DNA of 64,000 nucleotides from Nocardia yamanashiensis NBRC 100130 (GCF_001613325.1 NZ_BDCD01000023.1:124001-188000), one strand, 5' to 3'. Counted from the stretch's first letter, positions 1 through 10,648 are shown. Made by a program: numbers and translations. Notes: generated from the sequence alone by a model not told the origin.

Positions 1-571
1 GTCCGGGGTAGCCCTCGTTGACGCGGTAGGACTCGAGTTCCTTGAGCCAGCGCGGCACCTGGCGTTCCAGGAACCCGGCCGGCTTGCCGTAATCGGCCAG
101 GCCCAGCGCCTCGTGATCGAGCGAGCCGAGCCGCGCGATGGCCTCCACCGCCGACAGGCCCATCTGCCGCCGCACCTCCGGATCGCCGGCGTGCAGTTCG
201 GGCAGTTCGTTCTGCGGATTGAAGCCGGTGATGGGTTCCATCAGATAGAACGACGCGCCCAGCACCGACTCGTCCGGGCAGGCCGCGATGACCTTGGGCG
301 CGCGAATGCCGGTGCCGTCCAGGGCGCCCAGGATGCGCGATTCGCGGCTGATGACGGTGTTGCTGGCCGCGCGCAGATGCTTGGGCCCGCGCCGCAGCAC
401 ATAGTCGCGGCCGCCGCGGGTGAAGCGCAGCATGATGTTCTGCGTGCCACCGCCGAGCGGTTTGACGTTCTCGAACTCGCCGCCGGGCAAGCCCTGCTCT
501 TCCATCCATTTGCCGACGATGGCGAAATCGACGACGTCACGATCCACTTCGACCGGCTGCGCTACAGACAT
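1..571 (-). CDS. Phosphotransferase family protein (FadE36-like), 3' end cut by window
   Basis: The visible 190 residues are the N-terminal half of an aminoglycoside/choline-kinase-like (APH fold) protein. The nucleotide-binding beta-hairpin region is readable as VKPLGGGTQNIMLRF followed by YVLRRGP. The segment LMEPITGF matches the hinge that follows it in the actinobacterial FadE36-like branch, whose members usually sit near acyl-CoA dehydrogenase genes. The catalytic HGD and DxD parts lie beyond the window edge and cannot be checked. ATG at 571 was chosen because the conserved reading begins just after it (MSVAQPVEV); an in-frame ATG at 580 is possible, and neither has a clear Shine-Dalgarno. 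The gene diverges from the pabAB-like gene at 697 across a 125-bp spacer. The substrate cannot be inferred. Confidence 0.8.
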   Translation of the reverse strand, partial: MSVAQPVEVDRDVVDFAIVGKWMEEQGLPGGEFENVKPLGGGTQNIMLRFTRGGRDYVLRRGPKHLRAASNTVISRESRILGALDGTGIRAPKVIAACPDESVLGASFYLMEPITGFNPQNELPELHAGDPEVRRQMGLSAVEAIARLGSLDHEALGLADYGKPAGFLERQVPRWLKELESYRVNEGYPG

Positions 572-696
572 GCCACACATTGTGCCGTAGACCACCCAGC
601 GAACTGAAGGCATATGCCAGCAGTAGTGGCGGTGGCCTCGTTCACGCAGGTCGGAGCGCGGTGTCCGGGGCGGGTTGGCGTAATGTGCGGGAGGAA

Positions 697-2814
<2,118 letters not shown>

Positions 2815-2843
2815 TCCATCCGCATCGACTCCGTGCGGCGGCG

Positions 2844-3341
2844 CTACTTGCGGCGATCGCGGCGTGAGCTCGGGGTGGGAGATTCGGCGGCGGGCTGGTC
2901 GCGGGAGGTGAAGCGGCCCAGGAGTGAAACGCCGGGGAGTTTGTCCAGGCGGGCGAAGACTTCCTCACCGAGGGCGGTGACGGCCTCCAGGCGGGTGAGC
3001 ACCTTGTCGTACGCGACGAAGGCGGGCTCGGCCAGTGCGAGGGTGCGATCGAGACGGTCGATGGTGGAGTTGAGTCGCTCCACGGCGGTGGTGAGGTTCT
3101 GGATGAGGTCGGGCAGCTGGGCCGCCAGCTGGATGGAGGCGGGCGGCAGGCGGACGGCGGTGTCGAAGGCGGTGCTCGCCGTGAACTGGGCGGAGTCCAA
3201 CGCCTGACCGGCGGCGTTCTGGGCGGCTTCGACGGCGGCCTGCGCGGCGGCGAGGATATCGCTCGGGCTGGGCACGCGGGGCGGCTGCGGTTTCCCGCGC
3301 GCCGGCTCGGGTTTGCGGCTCGGCCCCTTCGGGTTGGTCAT
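2844..3341 (-). CDS. Hypothetical helical protein, 165 aa
   Basis: I do not recognise a named family. The first 30 residues are basic and proline-rich (MTNPKGPSRKPEPARGKPQ). They are followed by a long Ala/Leu-rich region predicted to be almost wholly alpha-helical, for example LAAAQAAVEAAQNAAGQAL and LTTAVERLNSTIDRLDRTL, with heptad-like spacing of hydrophobic residues. The C-terminus is basic and polar (SSRRDRRK). There is no signal peptide or membrane span. The amphipathic helices resemble phasins or lipid-surface proteins of mycolata in general appearance only, which is a weak inference. ATG 3341 was preferred to longer forms because the upstream reading loses this composition. It converges with pabAB, leaving 29 bp between stops. 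Confidence 0.75.
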   Translation of the reverse strand: MTNPKGPSRKPEPARGKPQPPRVPSPSDILAAAQAAVEAAQNAAGQALDSAQFTASTAFDTAVRLPPASIQLAAQLPDLIQNLTTAVERLNSTIDRLDRTLALAEPAFVAYDKVLTRLEAVTALGEEVFARLDKLPGVSLLGRFTSRDQPAAESPTPSSRRDRRK

Positions 3342-3635
3342 GCTTCCACTGTGCCGCAGACCGGCCAGTATGCAACTTCCGCACCGACTCGGACCCGTAT
3401 CGATTCGCCACTCGAACCCGCCGATGCGGCCCGTCCGCGCATCTCGGCCGCCCACCGGCGCGGCTCCGGCGGAAACGTGCCGGCGGACGGCGGGACATTT
3501 CCGCCGGGCAACCGAATTCCCTCCCGCTCACCTGGGTGGCCGCCCTCGCGTGGTTGCGCCGGAGCATCCCCCGGACCGGGGCCGGATGCTCGCGGAATGC
3601 TGGTTGTCGGAGGTGCGTGGTATAGGTCGAGCACA

Positions 3636-5300
3636 ATGAAACTCACCAAGGGTGGCCATGCGCCGGTTCCGACATCGCTTCTGACGGTTGTCCTTTCGTG
3701 GCAGTCCGATCACGAGGTGGATGCGCACGCCTTGCTGCTGGGCGCGGACGGGAGAGTCCGGTCGGATCGGGACTTCGTGTTCTTCAATGCGCCCCGGCAC
3801 GTTTCGCAGGCGGTGACCTTGGATCCGGAGCCCGCGCCCGGGACCGCGCGGCTGTCGGTGTCACTGCCGCGCACCGAGGCGGAGGTGGCGCGGATCGCGC
3901 TGACCGGGTCGGTGGACGCGGGGGCGTTCGGCGACGTGCCGGGTCTGGTGCTGACGGTGTTCGATCATCACCGGCCGGTGGCGTGGTTCGAGATCGCCGC
4001 CGCGGAAGCGGTGCGGGCCATGCTGTTCGGGGAGTTCTACCGGCGGGACGGGCAGTGGCGGTTCCGGGCGGTCGGACAGGGCTGGGCGAGCGGGCTGGCC
4101 GGGATCGTGACGGAATTCGGCGTGCGGGTGGACGATCCGGGTCCGGACTCCGGCCCGGCCGGACCCGCCGAACCGCGACGCGGGTCCGCCCTCGCACGTC
4201 CGGGCCGGGACGTCCCGCCGCCGCTCGCGCCGCCGGTGCGGCCGGAACTCGCGGACTGGCACCCGGATCCGGAGCAGCCGGGGCGATTGCGCTGGTGGGA
4301 CGGGTCGGAGTGGACCAGCGCGAACCGGCCGGTCCCGCCCGCCGATACCCGGCACTGCCCGCGTTGCGGTGCGCCCCGGCGCTGGCGGCTGTTCGGCGGC
4401 CCCGCGCTGTGCCGGGACTGCGCGACGGAAATCGAGACCTACCTGGCGGGCTGGCGCGGGCGCGCCGAACGCGTACTGCGGACCGTCGGTGCGCGCGGGG
4501 ACGATTGGGCCGGACTCTGGACGGCCCTGCGGTATCAGCGCATCGACCGCACCGCCGGGCTGGAGGCGCTGCGCGCGGCCGGGCACGACCATGTCGAGCG
4601 CCGCGTGGCCTTCGCGCTCGCGGACGGCGCGATCGAGCAGGCGGAACTGGACGGCTTCGAGGAGACGGTCGCGGAACTGGCGCTCACCGGGCCGCTGATC
4701 GAGGATCTGCGCCGGCGAATGTCGCGCGGGCGCATGCTGACTCGCCTGCGCGCGGGCGAACTCCCGGTGCTGCCCACCCCCGGCCTGCATCTGGATCCGG
4801 GCGAGCAGGTGCACCTGAACGTGCCCGCCATCCACATCCGCCAGCTGGCGCGCGGACCGAAACTCACCGAGGGCCGCCTGATCTGCAGCAATAAGAAACT
4901 GCGCTTCACCGGCGCCGACACCGGCACCGAAATGCCCTGGGCGCGTGTGGTTTCGGTGGTCTCCGAGGGCGGCAAGGTGGGGGTCGCGGCCACTTCCGCG
5001 CGCGGCGGGGCGGTCTTCGAAGTGGCCGACCCCGACCACGTGGCCGCCACCTTGGAGGGCGCGCTGCGGGTGGCCAAACGGCTCGCCCTGAGTCCGGGCC
5101 GCCGCGACACCCGCTCCATCTCCCAGGAGATCAAGGCCCAGGTCTGGCAGCGCGACGGCGGCAAATGCGTGGAGTGCGGCGAGAGCCACTACCTGGAGTT
5201 CGATCACATCATCCCGATCAGCCGCGGCGGCGCGACCAGCGCCGCGAACCTGCAGATCCTCTGCCGCGCCTGCAATCGCGTGAAGGGGGCGCGCATCTGA
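3636..5300 (+). CDS. TerD-DUF2510-zinc ribbon-HNH endonuclease fusion
   Basis: The 554-residue protein has a TerD-like beta-sandwich (about 1-165), a Pro-rich linker, a DUF2510 tryptophan motif (WHPDP...RLRWWDGSEWT, about 206-233), a CxxC...CxxC zinc ribbon (CPRCG...CRDC, about 239-262), a helical middle part, a PH/GRAM-like stretch, and a C-terminal HNH nuclease (about 500-554). The nuclease shows CVECG, the His-Asp-containing FDHIIPISRGG, and CRACN, so the metal-binding Cys and catalytic His are intact. TerD domains bind Ca2+ and occur in tellurite/stress systems, and DNA-processing partners of Ter proteins are known from comparative work. Fusion to an HNH suggests a stress-triggered nuclease, which is inference. 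ATG 3636 begins the TerD fold directly. No other ter gene is nearby; the distant TerC gene at 25615 is separate. Confidence 0.85.
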   Translation: MKLTKGGHAPVPTSLLTVVLSWQSDHEVDAHALLLGADGRVRSDRDFVFFNAPRHVSQAVTLDPEPAPGTARLSVSLPRTEAEVARIALTGSVDAGAFGDVPGLVLTVFDHHRPVAWFEIAAAEAVRAMLFGEFYRRDGQWRFRAVGQGWASGLAGIVTEFGVRVDDPGPDSGPAGPAEPRRGSALARPGRDVPPPLAPPVRPELADWHPDPEQPGRLRWWDGSEWTSANRPVPPADTRHCPRCGAPRRWRLFGGPALCRDCATEIETYLAGWRGRAERVLRTVGARGDDWAGLWTALRYQRIDRTAGLEALRAAGHDHVERRVAFALADGAIEQAELDGFEETVAELALTGPLIEDLRRRMSRGRMLTRLRAGELPVLPTPGLHLDPGEQVHLNVPAIHIRQLARGPKLTEGRLICSNKKLRFTGADTGTEMPWARVVSVVSEGGKVGVAATSARGGAVFEVADPDHVAATLEGALRVAKRLALSPGRRDTRSISQEIKAQVWQRDGGKCVECGESHYLEFDHIIPISRGGATSAANLQILCRACNRVKGARI

Positions 5301-5370
5301 CCGCCGCTACCGGCAATCGATGACGCGCCGCCCCGGGTGTAGTCGATGACACAGCATGCGATGAATCATG

Positions 5371-5399
5371 TTGAGCATCAATGCTTGCGGTTCTACCGT
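5371..5399 (+). promoter_or_regulatory. Candidate promoter with internal dyad
   Basis: TTGAGC (5371-5376) and TACCGT (5394-5399) are spaced by 17 bp, a good vegetative-sigma arrangement. A short dyad AGCAT-CA-ATGCT (5374-5385) overlaps the -35 side and could be an operator. The gene at 5431 lies 31 bp downstream. Confidence 0.4.
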
Positions 5400-5430
5400 C
5401 CAGAAAAGCGCATCGGGAAAGGGGCTCGGC

Positions 5431-6213
5431 ATGCAGGTGGCGGTAGTGGGCGGAACGGGAACACTGGGCAGGCCGGTGGTGCGCGAACTTGCCGCGCGCG
5501 GGCACACCGTGCGCGTGCTCTCCCGCAGCACGCCCGCCGATCCGGTGGCCGGAACCACCCATCACGCGGTGGATCTGGTCACGGGTAACGGGCTCGACGA
5601 CGCCCTGGAAGGCGTCTACGCCGTGGTGAACGCCGCCAGCCATCGCGGCCTGCGCAGCGGGAAGGTACTGGTTTCGGGGGTCCGCACCCTGCTGGCGGCG
5701 GAGCAGCGGGCCCGCGTCGGCCATCACGTGGACATCTCCATCGTGGGCTGCGAGCGGGTGCCGTTCTCCTATTACCGCACCAAGACCGCGCAGGAGAACG
5801 TGGTCACGCAGGGCCCGATTCCGTGGACCCTGTTGCGCGCCACCCAATTCCACGAACTGCTGGACGAGATCCTGGCGGCCGCGGCCAAGGCGCGGCTGGA
5901 ACCCCGTGGCGGACTGCGCTTCCAGCCGGTCGACGTGAACGCGGTGGCGGGCAAGCTGGCCGCCGCCGTCGAGGCGGGCCCGTCCGGCCGGGTGCCCGAT
6001 GTGGGCGGCCCGGCCGTGCACACCCTCACCGAGCTGGCGCGGGCCCGCCGCGCGGTGGTCGGCGAATCGCTGCTGGCGCTGCCGATTCCACCGATCGGCC
6101 GGGTGGCCCGACGGTTGCGCGACGCTGCGCTGTGCCTCGGCGACGATGGCGAGGCAGTGTCGTTCGACTACCCGGAGTGGCTGCGGCGGCGGTATGTCCG
6201 GCCGGGCAGCTGA
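5431..6213 (+). CDS. NAD(P)-binding NmrA/SDR-like protein
   Basis: The 260-residue protein opens with MQVAVVGGTGTLGRPVV, the Rossmann GxxGxxG of atypical short-chain dehydrogenases. The segment SIVGCERVPFSYYRTKTAQE contains the YYRTK found in the Mtb Rv2074c/NmrA-like group. A downstream stretch (GPIPWTLLRATQFHELLDEI) is typical of NmrA/isoflavone-reductase-like proteins. It lacks a full Ser-Tyr-Lys triad I can assign with certainty, so a redox-sensing or reductase role is equally possible. ATG 5431 has GAAAGGGG as ribosome binding site and starts exactly at the nucleotide-binding strand. The gene stands alone between the TerD fusion and a convergent lipoprotein gene, with its own likely promoter at 5371-5399. 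Confidence 0.85.
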   Translation: MQVAVVGGTGTLGRPVVRELAARGHTVRVLSRSTPADPVAGTTHHAVDLVTGNGLDDALEGVYAVVNAASHRGLRSGKVLVSGVRTLLAAEQRARVGHHVDISIVGCERVPFSYYRTKTAQENVVTQGPIPWTLLRATQFHELLDEILAAAAKARLEPRGGLRFQPVDVNAVAGKLAAAVEAGPSGRVPDVGGPAVHTLTELARARRAVVGESLLALPIPPIGRVARRLRDAALCLGDDGEAVSFDYPEWLRRRYVRPGS

Positions 6214-6287
6214 CCTGTATCCAGCTTGGCCCGGCCGGGCGCGCACAGGTATCCGGAATCACCCCGAGAATCCCCGGATTCCGGTGG

Positions 6288-7067
6288 TCAGCGCATCAGA
6301 CTCAGGACCGAGGGTTCGGCGCAGAAGTGTTCGCGCGCCTGCTCCAGGGTGAGCCCGGAACCGCTCAGCCCGCCGGAATCGGTGACGTCGCACCGGGATC
6401 CGGTGACGTGACCGCCCGAGCTGGACAGCGTGACCATGGCTTGGACGACGGGGTGCAGGGTGTCGCCGGCGAAGGTCAGGAAGTCCACGTAGTAGGTGCT
6501 GGCGCTGCCGCGGCCCCAGACGGTCAGATACCCCGATTCCGAGCGGTCGATGCCGACCCCGGCGACTTCCCCGGCGCGCTGGAAGACCCGCGTGTCACCG
6601 GAGGCGTGATAGATGGCCGACCGGGTGTTGGCGGTGGCCAGGTACACCGGCACGATCAGCTCGTCGCGCTGGTCGCCGTCCAGATCGCGCAGGATGGGCT
6701 GCGACGGTGACCGCGCATCACGCTCCACGATGGTCTGCAGGTGCGCGCCCTCGGAATCGAGCACCGTGATGGTCGCCGAATAGCCCTGCTCCTTGCTGCC
6801 CGTGTACCGCACCTCGAAGGCCAGGCCGAGGCTGTCGCGGGAGGTCAGCACGCACGAGGGCGGCGGTTCCGCGGCGCCGGGCGTGCCGCATTCGGGCAGT
6901 TCCGAGGCGGGCGCGCCGCCGGGCGGCGCGGTGGTCGGGGTGGCGGTCCCGGGCGGCGCGACGGTCTCACCGATTTCGGTGGGCGCCGCGCTGCCGTGCC
7001 GGGCGCAGGCCGAAATGGCCAGTGCCGCTATGACGGCCACACCGCAGACCGCGAGGTTCCTCCCCAT
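6288..7067 (-). CDS. Secreted lipoprotein with FG-GAP-like calcium-type loop
   Basis: The 259-residue product starts MGRNLAVCGVAVIAALAISAC, a lipoprotein signal peptide with lipobox ISAC. A Thr/Pro/Gly-rich linker (residues 25-65) follows, then a Cys-containing beta-rich domain. The segment DLDGDQRDELIVPVY resembles the D-x-D-x-D-rich loop of FG-GAP/VCBS blades, suggesting Ca2+ binding at the cell surface. No enzyme motif is visible. ATG 7067 was chosen because it gives a complete signal peptide; an upstream start adds 14 non-hydrophobic residues. The gene diverges from the MFS gene at 7172. Function unknown, with an envelope location the only firm conclusion. Confidence 0.82.
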   Translation of the reverse strand: MGRNLAVCGVAVIAALAISACARHGSAAPTEIGETVAPPGTATPTTAPPGGAPASELPECGTPGAAEPPPSCVLTSRDSLGLAFEVRYTGSKEQGYSATITVLDSEGAHLQTIVERDARSPSQPILRDLDGDQRDELIVPVYLATANTRSAIYHASGDTRVFQRAGEVAGVGIDRSESGYLTVWGRGSASTYYVDFLTFAGDTLHPVVQAMVTLSSSGGHVTGSRCDVTDSGGLSGSGLTLEQAREHFCAEPSVLSLMR

Positions 7068-7132
7068 ACCAGCGACGTTAGCAGCGCAACGGCGACCTGC
7101 CCGAAACATCCGATGCGCGGGTACCGGCCATC

Positions 7133-7152
7133 ATGTGCATACCTGCGCACAT
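7133..7152. promoter_or_regulatory. Candidate ArsR operator upstream of MFS gene
   Basis: ATGTGC-N8-GCACAT is a perfect 6-bp-arm dyad lying 20 bp before the MFS start (GTG 7172). Its place upstream of an operon that ends with an ArsR repressor gene makes it the natural operator candidate. Binding is inferred, not shown. Confidence 0.4.
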
Positions 7153-7171
7153 ATTGTCTTATAGTGGTGGC

Positions 7172-8560
7172 GTGATCGACGTCTTGCGCCGGCGCCGCTT
7201 CCGGCGGCTGTTCACCGCCCAGGTGGTCGCCCTGATCGGCACCGGCCTGCTCACCGTGGCCCTGGGGCTGCTCGCCTACGACCTCGCCGGGGCCGATGCG
7301 GGCGTGGTGCTGGGCACCGCGCTCGCCATCAAGATGGTGGCGTATGTGGCGGTGGCGCCGGTGATCTCGGCACTGACCGAGCGGGTGCCGCGCCGGGCAC
7401 TGCTGGTGGCGGCGGACGCGGTGCGCGCCGCAATCGCGCTGCTGCTGCCGTTCGTCGGCGCGACCTGGCAAATCTATGTGCTGATCGCGGTATTGCAGGC
7501 GGCGTCGGCGACGTTCACCCCGGCCTTCCAGTCGATCATTCCGGCGATCCTGGTGGACGAGGAGCAGTACACGCGCGGGCTGTCGCTGTCGCGGCTGGCC
7601 TACGACCTCGAATCACTGCTCAGCCCCGTCCTGGCGGCGGCCCTGCTCAGCGTCATCAGCTATCACGCGCTGTTCGCCGGTACCGCAATGGGTTTCATGG
7701 TCTCGGCCGCACTGGTCGTCACCACCCGGCTACCACGGATCGACCCGCCGGAACGCACCGCACCGCTGTGGCAACGCATCACCCTCGGAGCGCGGTTCAT
7801 GGCCGGGCAACCTGTCCTGCGCGGCCTGCTGGCCATGAATCTCGTTGTGGCGGCCGCGACTTCGCTGGTGATCGTGAATACCGTGGTGTACGTGCGCGAG
7901 CAGCTCGATGGCTCCAACACGGGTGTGGCGCTGGCGCTCGCCTGTTATGGACTGGGGTCGATGGCCGTCGCGCTGGCAGCGCCACGCTTGCTCGCCGTAT
8001 CGGCCTCGGACCGAGCCGAGGTACCACAGGCGCGCGCTCCGCTCGCCGTGCCGAACGCTCTCCGGTACGTGGTTCGACGTTCGCGGACAGCGGGAGACGA
8101 CCGGGCTGGATCGATGCCGTCGCGCCGGTTCGCGGCGCGGCCGTGGACGGACCGCCGCTTCATGCTGACGGGCTGCCGCGCATTGCCTTTCGGCCTGCTG
8201 GCGGCCGCGGCGATCCCTTTGCTGCCGTCGACGGCGGGCGCGCTGGCGCTGGCGGTGACCTGGATGCTGCTGGGGGCGGGCACCTCCACCATCAACACCC
8301 CGGCCGCGCGATTGCTGCGGGCGCACACCGGCACCCGTACGCGCACTGCCGTTTTCACCGCCCAGTTCTCGCTGTCGCACGCGTGTTTCCTGGTCACCTA
8401 CCCGATCGCCGGGGTGCTCGGCGCGGCGGCGGGGCTGCCGATCACCGCGATCACGCTGGCGGTCATCGCTACACTGGCGGGTACGACGGCCGCGCGCTGG
8501 TGGCCGGCCACCGGAGCCTCCGTCCCGGCGGATTCCGAGGTGGTAGCGGCAGGAAGGTGA
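7172..8560 (+). CDS. MFS transporter, probable metal or drug exporter
   Basis: The protein of about 462 residues has some twelve hydrophobic segments in two halves. They are separated by a long Arg/Ala-rich cytoplasmic loop (about residues 275-325), longer than usual for the family and with little hydrophobicity. The N-terminus VIDVLRRRRFRRLFTAQVVAL and the EEQYTRGLSLSRLAYDLE loop resemble EntS/MFS_3 exporters. It is followed after 3 bp by an ArsR regulator with a metal-sensing motif, so efflux of Ni2+/Co2+ or a related stress substrate is inferred. GTG 7172 starts the conserved region; ATG 7133 is in frame but would overlap the candidate operator. The transporter itself shows no His-rich metal loop, so the substrate remains uncertain. 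Confidence 0.85.
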   Translation: MIDVLRRRRFRRLFTAQVVALIGTGLLTVALGLLAYDLAGADAGVVLGTALAIKMVAYVAVAPVISALTERVPRRALLVAADAVRAAIALLLPFVGATWQIYVLIAVLQAASATFTPAFQSIIPAILVDEEQYTRGLSLSRLAYDLESLLSPVLAAALLSVISYHALFAGTAMGFMVSAALVVTTRLPRIDPPERTAPLWQRITLGARFMAGQPVLRGLLAMNLVVAAATSLVIVNTVVYVREQLDGSNTGVALALACYGLGSMAVALAAPRLLAVSASDRAEVPQARAPLAVPNALRYVVRRSRTAGDDRAGSMPSRRFAARPWTDRRFMLTGCRALPFGLLAAAAIPLLPSTAGALALAVTWMLLGAGTSTINTPAARLLRAHTGTRTRTAVFTAQFSLSHACFLVTYPIAGVLGAAAGLPITAITLAVIATLAGTTAARWWPATGASVPADSEVVAAGR

Positions 8561-8563
8561 CCC

Positions 8564-8932
8564 ATGGTGAGCAAGGGCAATGCCGAGGCGTTGCACGCGC
8601 CCAGCCTCACCCATCCCGCGCAGCCGGATCAGGCCCGGCTGGACGCGGCCACCGAAACCTTCCGCATGCTGTCCGATCCCACCCGGTTGCACATTCTCTG
8701 GACGCTCACCGAGGGCGAAGCCGACGTGAGCGCGCTCACCGAAGCCTGCGGGGCCTCGCGCACCGCGGTCAGCCAGCACCTGGCCAAACTGCGCTTCACC
8801 GGCTTGGTCGATACCCGGCGGGACGGGCGGCGGATCATCTACAGCATTCGCGACGGGCATCTCGCGCGCCTCGTTCGCGAGGGCCTCAATCACGCGGACC
8901 ACGTCGTCACCGGCGAACCGCGGCACGGCTAG
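8564..8932 (+). CDS. ArsR/SmtB family regulator, NmtR-like Ni/Co sensor
   Basis: The 122-residue repressor has a winged helix-turn-helix (MLSDPTRLHILWTL ... SRTAVSQHLAKLR, residues 35-80). There is no ELCVC motif, so it is not an alpha3 As/Cd sensor. The last helix reads DGHLARLVREGLNHADH, giving D-x-H-x10-H-x2-H. This is the alpha5 metal site of SmtB (Asp104, His106, His117, Glu120) with the final Glu changed to His, exactly as in M. tuberculosis NmtR (Asp91, His93, His104, His107). The N-terminus also carries His residues. The start ATG 8564 follows AGGAAGG and lies 3 bp after the MFS stop, so the two genes form an operon that the protein probably represses until metal binds. Confidence 0.9.
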   Translation: MVSKGNAEALHAPSLTHPAQPDQARLDAATETFRMLSDPTRLHILWTLTEGEADVSALTEACGASRTAVSQHLAKLRFTGLVDTRRDGRRIIYSIRDGHLARLVREGLNHADHVVTGEPRHG

Positions 8933-8995
8933 ACCTGCCGATCACCCCTCCTGGTCAGTGGGACCAACTCTCGCGACCGCACGCATGCGCCTTGA

Positions 8996-9018
8996 CGATA
9001 TGCCTATTCGAAATATCG
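8996..9018. promoter_or_regulatory. Inverted repeat in BVMO promoter
   Basis: CGATAT (8996-9001) and ATATCG (9013-9018) are perfect 6-bp arms around 11 bp, overlapping a TTGACG (-35-like, 8992-8997). The monooxygenase start lies 25 bp downstream. A repressor site is likely, but the regulator is unknown. Confidence 0.35.
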
Positions 9019-9043
9019 CTAGACGAATGTTGAGAGGTCACGC

Positions 9044-10648
9044 ATGAGCACCGGGCAGGACAGTCCCCACGATGTGATCATCATTGGTGCCGGTTTCGCC
9101 GGGCTCTACGGCGTCCATCACGCGGCGCGCGCCGGCCTGGACGTGCTCGGCCTGGAGGCGGGCACGGAGGTGGGCGGCACCTGGTACTGGAACAAGTACC
9201 CGGGCGCGCGCTGCGATGTGGAGAGCGTGGACTACTCGTACTCGTTCGACGAGGACCTGCAGCAGAGCTGGACCTGGACCGAGCGGTTCGCCGCGCAGCC
9301 GGAGATCCTGGCCTACCTGAACCATGTGGCCGACCGGTTCGACCTGCGGGCGCGCTACCGCTTCGGGCAGACCGTCACCGCGGCGCATTTCGACGATGCC
9401 GCCTCGATCTGGACGCTGCGCACCGAGCAGGGCGGCGAATACCGTTCCCGCTTCGTGGTTTTCGCCACCGGCTGCCTGTCCGCGCCGATCAAGCCGAACC
9501 TGCCGGGCGTGGACAGCTTCGCCGGCGAGGAGATCTTCACCGCGCGCTGGCCCGAGCAGGGCGTGTCGGTGGCCGGTAAGCGGGTCGGCGTGATCGGCAC
9601 CGGGTCCTCCGGCATCCAGGTGTCCCCGATCCTGGCCCGGGAAGCGTTGTCGCTCACCGTGTTCCAGCGCTCCCCCAACTTCAGCGTGCCGATCCCGAAC
9701 CGGCCGTGGACCGATGCCGAGCAGGGCGAGATCCGCGCCACCTACCGGCAGCGGCGCGAGAAGTCCTACTACGCCCCGGCCGCCACCCCGCACGCCTCCC
9801 TGCAGACCAAGGCCCTGGAGTTGAGCGCCGCGGAGCGCGAGGCGGCCATGGAGGACCGCTGGAATCAGGGCGGGGTGCTGTTCAACAAGGTGTTCCCGGA
9901 TCAGAACAGCGATATCACCGCCAATGAGCTGGTGCGCGACTTCGCGGTCGCCAAGATTCGCGCCAAGGTCGAGGACCAGGCGGTCGCGGACGATCTGATT
10001 CCGACCGATCACCCCATCGGCACCAAGCGCATCTGCACCGATTCCGGGTACTACGAGATGTTCAACCGGCCCAATGTGTCGCTGGTGAACCTGCGCCGGG
10101 AGCCCATCGCCGAGGTGACGCCGACCGGGGTGCGCACCGCGGACAAGTTCATCGAACTCGACACCCTGGTCTACGCAACGGGATTCGACGCCATGACGGG
10201 GGCGCTGCTGCGCATCGACATCCGGGGCGCGCACGACACCCGGCTGGCCGACACCTGGGCCGACGGGCCGGTCACCTACCTGGGCTTCGGCATTCCGGGC
10301 TTCCCGAACATGTTCAGCATCAACAGCGTCGGGACCCCGTCGGTAATGGCGAACATGGCGTTGCACTCCGAGCAGCAGCTCGATTGGGTGCTCGCGCTCG
10401 TCCAGCACTGCCGCGCCAATGGGATTCGCCAGGTGGCGGCGCGGGCGGATGCGGCGGAGAAGTGGACCGATCACCTCATGGAGGTCGCCGAGGGCACGCT
10501 GTTCGTCAAGGCGAACTCCTGGTACATGGGCGCCAACGTCGAGGGCAAGAAGCGCGTATTCATGCCCTACATCGGCGGATTCGGCAACTACCGGCGCTTC
10601 TGCGACGAGGAGCGCGAAAACGGTTACCCGAGTTTCGAACTCATCTAG
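9044..10648 (+). CDS. Flavin-containing (Baeyer-Villiger type) monooxygenase
   Basis: The 534-residue protein has two Rossmann motifs: VIIIGAGFAG (FAD, residues 10-19) and GVIGTGSSGIQ (NADPH, about 184-194). It also has the GTWYWNKYPGARCDVES block typical of cyclohexanone/phenylacetone monooxygenases. The Baeyer-Villiger fingerprint FxGxxxHxxxW(P/D) appears as FAGEEIFTARWP, so the conserved His is Phe. In characterised enzymes that His is important for catalysis, so activity or reaction type may differ. ATG 9044 has GAGAGG as ribosome binding site. The gene is monocistronic, preceded by an inverted repeat and followed by two hairpins. Likely substrates are ketones or related lipophilic compounds (family knowledge). 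Confidence 0.92.
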   Translation: MSTGQDSPHDVIIIGAGFAGLYGVHHAARAGLDVLGLEAGTEVGGTWYWNKYPGARCDVESVDYSYSFDEDLQQSWTWTERFAAQPEILAYLNHVADRFDLRARYRFGQTVTAAHFDDAASIWTLRTEQGGEYRSRFVVFATGCLSAPIKPNLPGVDSFAGEEIFTARWPEQGVSVAGKRVGVIGTGSSGIQVSPILAREALSLTVFQRSPNFSVPIPNRPWTDAEQGEIRATYRQRREKSYYAPAATPHASLQTKALELSAAEREAAMEDRWNQGGVLFNKVFPDQNSDITANELVRDFAVAKIRAKVEDQAVADDLIPTDHPIGTKRICTDSGYYEMFNRPNVSLVNLRREPIAEVTPTGVRTADKFIELDTLVYATGFDAMTGALLRIDIRGAHDTRLADTWADGPVTYLGFGIPGFPNMFSINSVGTPSVMANMALHSEQQLDWVLALVQHCRANGIRQVAARADAAEKWTDHLMEVAEGTLFVKANSWYMGANVEGKKRVFMPYIGGFGNYRRFCDEERENGYPSFELI

